Shown piece after piece: positions 35,801 through 43,700 of a DNA stretch of 64,000 bases; the stretch's first letter is position 1; the number at the start of each line of letters is the position of its first letter. The position numbers were made by a program, and so were the translations under genes. Origin of the DNA: Harmothoe impar (lineage: Eukaryota; Annelida; Polychaeta; Phyllodocida; Polynoidae); assembly GCA_947462335.1 (NCBI GenBank), contig OX381720.1, positions 48,348,981-48,412,980 of the forward strand, read 5' to 3'. The notes beneath the pieces were generated by a model that was not told the DNA's origin, made no database searches, and was given only the letters and a program-made list of their open reading frames with translations.

Positions 35801-36958
35801 TCTCGAATTTTGGTAGATGCCACCTACGTAGCGCAACTTGACTTGTCGGCAAGAGGAAAGCTGGTTCCTGTGTCTCTTCAGCAAGAACTCGGTGGTGAAC
35901 GCCGCCTTACACTTGCAACATTCGTATATGCCCGCGTACGCGTTGAAGTCCGTGACGAGAGAGACGTGCAAACCGCCTTTCGCCGTCAGGTGTAGGTTGA
36001 CTTTACCTCGGGCGGCCACAGTTCTGGAAGGCGGTCTGATCAGAGTAACGCGTCTTCTCAACTTCCGCCCCGGCACTTGACGCGACGCGGTGTAAACCGC
36101 TATTTGTACGTCAAACAAGTTCTCTAACGCGGGTAAGTCGCGGATGTTCAGACCCGGAAAGGATTCAGGTGTGGCAGCGGGACAGAACTGACGTAACAAA
36201 TCTGAAGCGCGCTTGCTGGTGTTGTATAAGTGAAAAGAAATGCAGCGGAAGATGCAGAGGTTGTCCTTGTTGGGAAAATCTAACACGCCGCTTCTCTTTC
36301 CAACTCGACCGGCCTGAGTGATCCTACCGCCGATGGGGAATTCCCCCGGTCCCATGTAAACGCAGATGTTCAAATTGGTAGGAAAAAGAACGTGCCACTT
36401 GGTGTCAGCGTCGCAAAGTTTCCGTACCTCCTCGCAAGCGACGGTGTTTTGCATCTTTGAGAGGAGCTCTTCCAAAGTTTCTGAATTAGTTACAGTAGGG
36501 AGCGGTTGTATGAGAGTTGCGTTGTTCTGGGAGGCGTGGAAGTAGCGCAGTTTGCTCTTGTCTTCTCTGTGTTGTAACAGTAAGCCTACCGAGAAACCCA
36601 CTTTGTATCTGAATCTTTGTGTCAAGTGAATGCGACGCATAGTATCTACAGCGTCACTCAACTCGCCGGTTGGTAGCCTGAAGTTTGTTACACTCACGCG
36701 AGTCCCGTGCATCCTGACGCCCGTTTGTATCGCAGGCCAATTCGCCGTGAACGTTTCCTCCCCGTTCGGTACAGCACATATGCGCGGAGGGACGGTCACC
36801 CCGTCCAGAGATTCGCGTCGACAAGCGCTCTTTCGGCAATCCCCTTCGCCGCATAGAGGGCAAAACTTAGCTACTACTCTACAATTTTCTACGTGTCTCT
36901 CGTGGTTGTACGCTCTTTTAAACATTTTGAAACACTTTTCGCATACGTACTGTGTCAT
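32831..36958 (-). CDS. polB: Protein-primed-type family B DNA polymerase (Polinton type), 1375 aa
   Basis: Replicative polymerase of the element. The start is the ATG at 36958 (AAAAACATGACA context); an upstream GTG-initiated extension is not credible. Order: C2HC finger (about 4-26); Cys-rich FCPLCGEGDC; a region with DNLC (D232, C235) and a later H331 that recalls OTU-type proteases; second C2HC finger (345-370). Exonuclease: ExoI DFE (414-416), ExoII N549...YD554, ExoIII YNNKD (682-686). Polymerase: motif A DANSLY (787-792), motif B KLMGNATYG (1091-1099), motif C DTDS (1191-1194) and KTY (1284-1286). Between A and B lies an insert with FHGCWFHAHEC and GYKLVVVWECEW (about 870-925), resembling a VSR-type endonuclease module found in Polinton-type polymerases. 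All catalytic residues are present, so it should be active. A terminal-protein domain is presumed N-terminal but not seen. Confidence 0.95.
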   Translation of the reverse strand: MTQYVCEKCFKMFKRAYNHERHVENCRVVAKFCPLCGEGDCRKSACRRESLDGVTVPPRICAVPNGEETFTANWPAIQTGVRMHGTRVSVTNFRLPTGELSDAVDTMRRIHLTQRFRYKVGFSVGLLLQHREDKSKLRYFHASQNNATLIQPLPTVTNSETLEELLSKMQNTVACEEVRKLCDADTKWHVLFPTNLNICVYMGPGEFPIGGRITQAGRVGKRSGVLDFPNKDNLCIFRCISFHLYNTSKRASDLLRQFCPAATPESFPGLNIRDLPALENLFDVQIAVYTASRQVPGRKLRRRVTLIRPPSRTVAARGKVNLHLTAKGGLHVSLVTDFNAYAGIYECCKCKAAFTTEFLLKRHRNQLSSCRQVKLRYVGGIYQNSRTIFEALADFSIFPPDGHSGIYPYKIAFDFEAFFRPCKEPSTEHVSLLWDHVPLSASVASDFPGWEGPVCFVRASDADSDPLLDRVLNHINENAKAIGEAVLELYRPTLAKLDAAIGEALLLEEATFTTPSPGGFAAAQTRHPLVQLKKRLLRYIRQAPVVGFNSGRYDLNLIKIRLHSFFASGDRRNQEFSVIKRSNQYLAVYTQHTVFLDVVNYLAPGYNYATYLRAFTRNEEKGHFPYEWMTSTRKLANRTLPPRSAFDSELTGVKMSESDYAACQKVWSDEKMQTMEDYLIHYNNKDVKPFIEALKNHAKFFQDRGIDMLKDGVSLAGLTLRFLFQNLEDAFTTFPQFDAVLHALIKENLVGGPSIIFHRFHEKGTTRIREHKYGEEARPCQHILGLDANSLYLRCMSEAHCTGYYAVRRPETEFKPEIRQRNSHSALEWLRFVEHDRDVKLRHALNGGEMAVGCRRIRVDGFHAASNTVFQFHGCWFHAHECIPSHRYQCASLREERRDRTTRVSAYLKALGYKLVVVWECEWREMKRRDERVKASQQRWKVDALKVSRNAMSESDILSAVKEEKMFGLVQVDITTPPHLREYFEEMTPVFKNATVSKSDIGPHMSDFAQEEKLLSTPQRCLIGSYHGKNILLGTPLLKWYLEHGLIVTKVQLVVEYLPKRAFASFADEVTAARRRGDVNENEKILSDCYKLMGNATYGKTICNKEKHTAVRYTDSRKFELLANSWRFKKASELTSDLFEVELQPKTVKNNLPIQIGFMVYQYAKLKMLEFTYDFLDRFVDRRDYALCQMDTDSLYMALSGATLDDLVKPRLRETYFREKRKWLPTAVCDEHLELFVKTKTERVREWCAPPGGCCERRYLHDLRTSGLMKAEWEGDGILSLNPKTYICYDRVSDTGERKSKKWSAKGVQKKQNPQEPDAFLDVLRQRKTLIAVNRNFKVVRNKMVTYTIEKDGVRYLYYKRRVHSDGVTTSPLEI

Positions 36959-37076
36959 GTTTTTTTTTTTCACTCGGTTACCAACTACTTAGCCGTCTAA
37001 CTATCTATCTATCTATCTAGCCATCTATCAATCTGTCGTCTATGTAACTATCTTTCTGTCTGCTGTCTGTGTATCC

Positions 37077-37108
<32 letters not shown>

Positions 37109-37174
37109 CATACAGCGTACGTCAAACGCTGTGTGTGTGTGTGTGTGTGTGCGCGCGTGAGCGTTGAGCGTCTC
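36959..37174. repeat. Microsatellite gap between the two minus-strand genes
   Basis: (CTAT)n at about 37001-37020, (CTGT)n at 37075-37107 and (GT)n at 37131-37151 on the + strand. There is no AATAAA or TATA box on the minus strand here, so the upstream gene has no visible poly(A) signal and polB no visible promoter of its own. Confidence 0.7.
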
Positions 37175-38402
37175 TCATTCCGAATCTATGCCGAGATATT
37201 TCAGAATGATCTCTGTTTTGTCATCCAACTCTTTGAGCGCTCTGGCGGACAGCGTCACCCCCTGCTGTGTGGGTTTTTTGTCAGGACCTTCGTACTTGCG
37301 CACGTGGACGAGGTTCTTACCGCTGTAGTAGCTCACAGCTGCGTACACTTCGCCCGCCTCATCCAGCACTGCGAACCAGGGGGTGTGATTAGGTTTTCCT
37401 TGCGCGGCCGCTGTGTCGCGTATGCGCACCACTGCGCGGATATCGGCGATGCGTGCTATGAGCTCGCGCAGCGCGTCGGCCGTGAAGTGCACTCGCTTGC
37501 TTCTGGTCAGAGACGCCTCTTTCACCTGGCCGTCTTTTGTGTAGCGCGGCCTCCTAGACAGTCTAGCCACGTCCTCCCAGATCTCCAGCGTCAAAGCTCC
37601 GTCTAAGCAGAACTCTAACCCGAGTGTTTTCTCTGCTTCTTCTCGTCCATCTCCTTCTTTTTCTTGTATTTTTCTCTTCTTAGTGGGCCTTGTTGTTCTG
37701 GAACTCACCTTAGAACGTTTCACACCCGCAGGATGAGTAACACCATCAGCGTGAGCTGAATCAGCAGCAGAACCGATAGCAGGAGCAGCGTCAGCGCTGG
37801 TGGTATCGGAGGTCTCGTTGTTGGAACAGCGCAGCCACACGCCGTCCGTGCTGTGTGTAGCGGTAGAAGATGAAGCGCCGCCGCCGCCCTCGTAAGGTGG
37901 CGGTGAGGGCAGTCGCCACGGACCGGACGGGGGGGCGCTAGCAGTGGAGGAAGTGAGGTCGAAAGGTCGAAGAGGGAAGCCGAAAAACGTACCGCTCACC
38001 CCTTGCCCTTCGGGTTCTTCGTACGCCTCGTCGTCAGCGTCGTTCTCTGTCTCACCCTGTTGCTGCTCCTCCTCCTCCTCTTCTTCTCGGTTCAGGGGCT
38101 GAGTGTCCGAATAGCTGTAACTCTCAGCGCGAGCGGCGTCGAGGGCGTCCGTCGATGTAGTGGTGGAGGAGAGGGGCTGTGCAACGTGCGGCAGGTCATC
38201 AAAGTCATCAACAGTAGTGGGGAGGTAAAAACCCGGTTGCCAGTACTGCGCTGTGCCAGGAGCGTTGTCGTCAGTAGTAGTAGCAGTAGCAGCAAGTGCA
38301 GCAGAAGCAGCCGCAGCAGGCGCAGCCGCAGCAGACGCAACAGTAGCAGGCGCAGCAGCAGCCTCAGCAGGCGCAGCCGTAGCAAGCGCAGCAGTAGCAG
38401 GC

Positions 38403-38435
<33 letters not shown>

Positions 38436-38764
38436 GCAGGCGGGACGGCGGTAGCAGCGGCAGCGCGCTTAGCAGCAACGTGTACCGTCGCGAGTGTAAC
38501 AACGTCGCTAGCACGACGACTGCTACCAGTAGTACTACTAGTACTACTACCACTACTACTACTACTGCTACTACTAGTGCTACTGCTACTACTACTACTA
38601 CTACTACTGCCGCGAGCGCTCGCTACAGCAGGAGGGTGATAAGACCAACCGGCTGCGGCGGTAGTCTCATGTTCAGTAGCAAGAGCAGGCACTGACGCTA
38701 AACGAACGCTGTTCCGCGTAGTCTTCTTGTTCTTGAACGCCGCTAGCTGTTGTCTTTTGCTCAT
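37175..38764 (-). CDS. Low-complexity protein with two C-terminal PC4-like modules, 529 aa
   Basis: Probably a single-stranded-DNA-binding replication or transcription factor; this rests on fold-level pattern, not firm homology. The start is the ATG at 38764 in a perfect CCACCATGA context. Residues 50-165 are Ser runs then Ala-rich repeats, 227-255 are acidic, PPPY (288-291) is a WW-binding/late-domain type motif, and RPTKKRKIQEK (359-369) is a likely nuclear signal. The last 150 residues hold two similar modules (about 380-442 and 464-526). The second, SYYSGKNLVHVRKYE...GVTLSARALKELDD, has the PC4/p15 pattern of a GK-V-IR-Y strand pair followed by GISL and a helix. A TATA box lies about 60 bases upstream. 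With polB it would make a replication pair. Whether other Polintons carry an equivalent I do not know. Confidence 0.85.
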
Positions 38765-38823
38765 GGTGGTGACTGTAGAGAGCAGCAAAAAAGAATGAGT
38801 GAGTGAATGGAGGTTTCCAAGCC

Positions 38824-38832
38824 CCTTATATA
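38824..38832 (-). promoter_or_regulatory. TATA box of the PC4-like gene
   Basis: TATATAAGG on the minus strand, 60 bases before the ATG at 38764. A start about 30 bases downstream gives a leader of about 40 bases and argues against any longer N-terminus. Confidence 0.65.
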
Positions 38833-39722
38833 CGCCTTCTCGCTTCTAGAGCTAAGCTACTTACCGACCCTGTTCAGCTGCCGCCGGCTGGCCGGCGGCC
38901 ATTCACAAAGAGAAACAAAAAGACATAAGGCATGACGTTTTCAGCTGGATCCCTTTCCCCCCCCCTCTTTTGAGAGATCGACTGTGATGATGAGCTAAGC
39001 CGCTTACCACCCTGTTCAGCAATTCAACGCGCATTAGCTGTATAAAGGGTTAAGCGGTTGCTGCCTGCCGTCGACTGACCGGCGGCGGCCATTCACAAAG
39101 ACATAAGGTATGACGTTTTCAGCTGGATCCCTTTTTGAGGGATCCACTGTGGTGAGCTAAGCCGCTTACCACCCTGTTCAGCCATTCAGCGCGCGTTAGC
39201 TGTATAAAGGATTAACGGTAACGGTGATGAGCTTACAGTGTGTATACAAAAAAAAACTACAGGAGGCGTGTGGCGTGAAGCAGGACCCCCCTAAGACGAA
39301 CGTGCCTGTCTGTGAGTAGAGGCGTGTGCATGTGGTGAGCGACTTAAGTGTAAGACAAAAATCGCCACCTCCTGCCGTGGTGAGTAGACCGGGCCGGCCA
39401 GGCGGGCGGGCGGCCGGCTAGTTCAATAGGGAGGGGTGACAGCTGCCTAAGGCTGTGCATGAAAAAAAATCCGATTTTCACCTGACCTCTGACGTTTGTT
39501 ACAATGAATGTCAGAGGGAGGGAGACGTCCTCGGGTAGGGGGTAGGAGGTATTAAGGCTATGAGTGAGGAAAAAACACCGTTTTCAGCTGGTCTCCACGG
39601 ATAGCGATGCCACACCCCCTCGTCATCTAAGCTCTTAAGGAGCGGAGCGGCTGAAAAAGCGTCATGCGGACAGGGGGCTAGACAGCTGGAGCGCTGTTGG
39701 AAATGGGATTAAACTCCCTCTG

Positions 39723-39731
39723 TATAAAAAG
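39723..39731 (+). promoter_or_regulatory. TATA box of the death-domain gene
   Basis: TATAAAAAG, 143 bases before the ATG at 39866. The intervening leader includes a CCACCACCGCC-type triplet repeat. Confidence 0.55.
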
Positions 39732-39865
39732 CTCTCATTTCTGTTGGAAAAAAAACATATCACCTCTGACCCCAGTAACGGCTACTACCACCACCACCGC
39801 CACCACCACCACCGCCGCCACCGCCGCCGCCGCCGCCGCTGCCGCCGCCGCCAAGACGAGACGAG

Positions 39866-40615
39866 ATGGCTCAAGCTATTCCACTTTCAAGCTCGCCTTC
39901 ACCGCCCGGTGCGCCTGAAAAAAAGTTAATGCGGCTTGACGACGTGAGACGCGGCGCGAGGCAGCAGACCGATGATGGGGAGACCCGACAGGTAGGACAG
40001 CGGCGGTTAGCCTATAGCGACGCCTTGCTTCGTCAACTAGGTAAAGAGTTGAGCGGCTGTTGGAGAGAGTTGGGCAGTAGCTTAAAAGTCAGCGCCGCCC
40101 GTATGGATGCTCTAGTAGAGCGCAGTGTCAAGACACCGGAGGAGCTGTGTACGGCGATGTTCCGAGTGTGGTGGGGTGAAACCCCGCATCGTCATAGATG
40201 GGGCGAGCTCGGTCGCGTCTTCACCCGCATAAGACGCATGGAACTGTTGGCTCAGTGGATGGCCCTTCTCCACAGACAGGGGTTGGATTTCGAAAACCCC
40301 GACTCGCGCGCGATGCACAAGCACTTGGGCACCCTCGGCAGACGTCTGGGTAGCAGGTGGAAAGAGGTGGGGGACCATTTAAAATTGTCGCCTGAGAGGT
40401 TAGATAAGATCGCTGAAGAATGCGAATACGGAGGAAGTCCCGCTGAGTGGGCCTTCCGAGTGTTGAAAATGTGGCAAGATGAAGCTGACGGCGCCGGCGG
40501 TACGCCTTTTGAACTCCTTCGAGTGTTGACTGAGGACATGGGAAAGTTTGGCCTCGGCATCGCGATATTACTTGACTTTATCAAGCAAGAAACAACGAGA
40601 ACGACGGACATGTGA
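39866..40615 (+). CDS. Tandem death-domain protein, 249 aa
   Basis: Two death-fold domains follow a disordered head of about 50 residues. Domain 1 (about 52-133): LLRQLGKELSGCWRELGSSL, KVSAARMDAL, then a VWWGET helix and a terminal helix. Domain 2 (about 151-238): HLGTLGRRLGSRWKEVGDHL, KLSPERLDKI, a KMWQDE helix and FELLRVLTEDM. The spacing of the W in helix 2, L-L-S/R-LD and the W of helix 4/5 is the family pattern, and the two domains resemble each other. No caspase, kinase or membrane segment is present. The ATG has G at -3 and +4. In host proteins such domains assemble apoptosis and NF-kB complexes, so a bare pair in a mobile element could act as a decoy adaptor; that is inference. It may have been captured from a host gene, though no intron is visible. 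Confidence 0.88.
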   Translation: MAQAIPLSSSPSPPGAPEKKLMRLDDVRRGARQQTDDGETRQVGQRRLAYSDALLRQLGKELSGCWRELGSSLKVSAARMDALVERSVKTPEELCTAMFRVWWGETPHRHRWGELGRVFTRIRRMELLAQWMALLHRQGLDFENPDSRAMHKHLGTLGRRLGSRWKEVGDHLKLSPERLDKIAEECEYGGSPAEWAFRVLKMWQDEADGAGGTPFELLRVLTEDMGKFGLGIAILLDFIKQETTRTTDM

Positions 40616-40682
40616 ATTGTTGTGTTTTATTTTCATACGTCTTCTTTATTAGTAAGTAAAAAAAAAAAAATATCATAACAAT

Positions 40683-41236
40683 TAAGACGCGCGATCTCTT
40701 AAAGTGTCACTTCCTCCAGTCGCAGCTGATCGCCTCATCGCAGCACGTGATAAACAAAAAAAAAACGAAGAGACACGCTTCTTCCTCTCGAGAGGAAGAA
40801 GCGTGTCTCTCGATTGAAATCTTTTTCTTTTCTTTTTTTCTTAAAAGAGACAAACACCCCTTAGAGTGCTCCCCCACCCCCCTAGAGTGCCCCCCTCCCC
40901 CCTCCCCCCCTCCCCCCCACCACCCGCCCCATGCATCCTAAAAGCGCCCCCCTCCCCATGCATCTTAAAGAGGCCCCCCTCCCCCCCTCCCCTCCCCTCC
41001 CCCCCCTTATACACTCTAAAGAACGCTTCTACCTAGTTCAATAAGTCACTTCCAGTCGCTCGTAAAAAAATAAAAAATGAAAAAAAAATGAAAAAAAACT
41101 TATATCGTAGTGTTTTTTATTAGTTTACCGAAAAAAAATAAGAGACTCGCCTCCTCCTCCAAAAAAAAAAGATATCACATTTTAAAGCCCGTGACCCCTT
41201 AAAGACGCTCATCTCTTCATTAAGTCGCGTGACGTC

Positions 41237-41238
<2 letters not shown>
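40683..41238. repeat. C-tract and CTTAAAG-type repeats at the right end of the element
   Basis: The inner inverted-repeat arm (40683-40710) is followed by the palindrome, then degenerate units of CTTAAAG/CTAGAGTG words alternating with long C tracts (40857-41010), A-rich stretches with AATAAA near 41068, and a last CTTAAAGACGCTC at about 41198. There is no gene. The left end of the element has no counterpart to this 500-base stretch. Confidence 0.6.
40769..40810. terminator. Perfect 42-bp palindrome after the death-domain gene
   Basis: AGAGACACGCTTCTTCCTCT followed by C and then its exact reverse complement, centre between 40789 and 40790, 154 bases after the stop. It could form a 3'-end hairpin in the transcript or a cruciform. 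Arms with no mismatch in a mobile element suggest selection or recent origin. Confidence 0.6.
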
Positions 41239-41267
<29 letters not shown>

Positions 41268-41685
41268 CTTCTTCTTCCGGTCACGTGATCAATCAGGTCA
41301 CTTCCGGTCACGTGATCCTCAATGAGGTCACTTCCGGTTGGCCATTAGGTCATGTGACGTCACTTCCGGTCCCCTAAGTAGGTCAGTAGGTTACCCAGAA
41401 TGCACCATCCCCTAAGTAGGTCACTTCCGGTCACCCAATGGAGGCCTCTGATTGGCTGCAGGGTTACCCAGAATGCACCGCTAATCCCCTAAGTAGGTCA
41501 CTTCCGGTCACGTGACCAAATGGAGGCCTCTGATTGGCTAACTAGGTCACGTGACGTCACCACTAATCCCCTAAGTAGGTCACTTCCGGTCACGTGACCA
41601 AATGGAGGCCTCTGATTGGCTGCATGTCGATTGAGTAATAAACAGTACTTAACTATAGTCCCGTTCCGATACATACTATACTACT
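41239..41685 (-). repeat. Right terminal inverted repeat
   Basis: Reverse complement of the left repeat: the same ETS-, E-box-, CRE- and CCAAT-type words, ending ATACATACTATACTACT. The inner edge is a (CTT)13-type tract, against a much shorter GAA tract on the left. The order of words differs in the inner 110 bases. Confidence 0.9.
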
Positions 41686-41691
41686 TATGTG
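41686..41691 (+). repeat. Target site duplication, right
   Basis: TATGTG directly after the element. Confidence 0.9.
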
Positions 41692-43700
41692 GACATCAAA
41701 GTGGTACTTTAGGGGTTTAAATCATCTGGAAAAGAATTAATTAGAGCTTATTCAATGCTTTCATAAACATAATTTTTGTGTTGAGAGTACTGAATGATTC
41801 TAGTATTAGATTCGGAAAGGTCACCAAATAAAAACATCCAAAGAAGCAAACATCAGGGCACCCTCAACCCCATGATTATAATCAGGAGAATGTAATCGAT
41901 TCCAGGCTGACTTTAATATTTTTCTTCATGCAGAAGAGAGCAGTGCCAAGGGAATTAGTAGATGAATGAAGGAGTAAACTATGGTGATAGGTTACCCTTT
42001 TTGCCAGAATTCAATCATAATACTTGAGAATGTGAGACCTAATATAGCTAATCCCTTCCAGAAATAATGATGGCAGCTGGGCTGGGGCCTTGTGCTGAGC
42101 TGCAGGAGGGGAACCAGGGGTGTGCCTACCTGATCAATGTATACCCAGATTGTTCGCGACCCACCCTGATGAGAACAGAGCACACCCTCAAACCCTCATC
42201 CATCATTCTAACACCCTTACGGCCTATAGATGCTGCTGGGGTATCGGCCTCCGGTCTAATTGGTGTCCATATTATACTACCACTAACTGCTATCTAGTAT
42301 ACTGAGCCATAATGCAAGATAATATGAAGCTGGTTTTCAGCCATCTTTATTGTCTTTTACTGCAACTTTAGCCAACGATGGTCTCTCCATTAGGGTTATT
42401 TTGATTTGTGTTAGATATTATCTGATGTAAATAATTTTTCTTTTTTACAAATATAGAATACGAAATTGAGGGTGGTTTCATGAATGTAATCAATATTTGG
42501 TAGAATAAATGCGTAACTTCGGTATGACTGGGATTGGATGGGTACTATCCTTGTAATAAAACCCTTTTCCAATTTGGGTGAATGTCATCATAACAATAAC
42601 GTAGGGAAAATGACGTTATTAATACTAATGAAGCCCACATGAATAAACCACCACAGCATTCACCAGGCTCCTCTACTGGCATGTAAAACCTGACCGTTAC
42701 CAGTAGTATCTTCAACTATCTTGTCTGTAAGAACCACTCCTCGTCAGTGGGAATCACGAAAATGGTAACTACTGTAAACTCTTTTAAGGACGGCATAGTG
42801 TATGAATATGCTAAACCCCCTGTTCTACATGTCTAGGCACTCTCAAAAGTGGGTTAAGACCCCAAAGAACAATGTGATCATTTCATACCACTTCTGTAAG
42901 GGGTTCCTATGAAATGGCGTCTCCAGTTGCGTAGAGGCCTAAGTACCCTGACCTGCTCCTGGAGTATTGGCAGGACTAGTGTGCCATATAAGAGAGCAAG
43001 TAAATATATAGGTGGAAGCAAGGCAAGGACCTATTTCTCTGACTGCTGTTTACACTTTGCTGGCGTCGGTCTGGTGCCCAGTGATGCGGCTATCTTGACA
43101 AGAGGTGAAACTAGGGTGATATCTGATTGCCTAACGTGCATGGGTATTGCAGCAGGTACTGCTTTAAGAGACAGATAAAGAGCACGCTGCCTTTCTCTCC
43201 TATATTTTATTTGGGGGAAAGATACGTGGGTTTAATCTGTAATCACCAATACTTCTCGCCCTCTTCAATGTAGTTTCCAAAGGGAAGTATAGGGGAAACC
43301 TCTTTACATGTGAGTTAGTAATGTGTCATAGGAGCCAAGAAAACCGCCAGCTAGAGGTCAGAGAAGGGTGTTCCCAACAAGGGTATTGACCCCAGTAGGA
43401 ATAAGACTTATCTGGAATGAGAAGGCTGGCGCCACTTTAATACAGGAAGCCCCACCATCAGCTGTGTCCCCTGAAGTATCCCAGCTCCCCAGCTGGAACT
43501 CCATGTCGCCTCCATGAGATATCCAACGGCAGTAAAGATAAGAGGTGGTGTGGCCGCCTCGTTTATCTGGGTAGGATTGCATCAGGCGCTAATGAAATGG
43601 AAGAAAAGTCGTCCGCAGCATAATGAAAGACTCTCCGGGGGCTGGATTATGCCATCACGAGACTCCACCTTCCTACCTAACGCCTTGATTTGCCACTTTC
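41692..43700. repeat. Family B unit continued after the element
   Basis: ACATCAAAGTGGTACTTTAG continues the unit cut at 32152; undisturbed units read GCGTCAAGTTGACACTTTAA here (for example about 27053). Further landmarks are TGATCAATGTATACCCAGAT (42131) and AACAGAGCACACCCTCAAAC (42174), then the hairpin copy at 43060. No gene supported; the 89-codon frame at 42909-43178 spans the hairpin and is not conserved. Confidence 0.62.
43060..43140 (+). ncRNA. Candidate hairpin RNA, family B copy 5
   Basis: GTCGGTCTGGTG (43065-43076) pairs with TATCTGATTGCC (43120-43131) at 10 of 12 positions. In copies 1-3 a C faces C at one place; here that position is a C:G pair because the 3' arm changed to CTGATT. 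It is the most diverged copy, with a different seed. Confidence 0.38.

Larger units (their letters stand above)
38789..39865. promoter_or_regulatory. Divergent intergenic region with direct repeats
   Basis: About 1.1 kb separates the leftward genes from the rightward gene. GCTAAGC-GCTTACC-ACCCTGTTCAGC occurs at 38851, 38995 and 39157. GGCGGCCATTCACAAAG and TGACGTTTTCAGCTGGATCC occur twice each (38895/39085 and 38933/39110). TTTTCAGCTGGTC recurs near 39582. TGTATAAAGG words at 39040 and 39200 may be further TATA boxes on the + strand. Repeats of this kind fit a shared control region or an internal origin; the sequence does not tell which. Confidence 0.55.
32159..41685. mobile_element. Polinton-like (Maverick-type) element, 9527 bp, reduced gene set
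   Basis: The boundaries are precise. TATGTG at 32153-32158 is repeated at 41686-41691, and the element begins AGTAGTATAGTATGTATCGG and ends with its reverse complement. Six-base target duplications, a 5'-AG start and terminal inverted repeats of some hundreds of bases are Polinton hallmarks and imply a retroviral-type integrase. Inside are a family B polymerase, a PC4-like protein and a tandem death-domain protein, and nothing recognisable as integrase, FtsK-type ATPase, adenain-type protease or capsid protein. Polintons are usually 15-20 kb. The intact frames, perfect target duplication and nearly identical outer repeats indicate a young, possibly still mobile copy that needs integrase in trans. 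GC content is clearly above that of the flanks. Confidence 0.92.

Noticed and set aside
37133..37606. 157-codon + strand frame
   Set aside because: Antisense to the PC4-like modules and begins in a GT microsatellite.
38003..38695. 230-codon frame on the + strand, with Ser/Arg and Thr runs
   Set aside because: Antisense to the Ser/Ala-rich part of the PC4-like gene; the runs are the triplet repeats read on the other strand.
38789..38812. Longer N-terminus of the PC4-like protein from a non-ATG start
   Set aside because: The ATG at 38764 has a perfect Kozak context and the TATA box leaves room only for a short leader.
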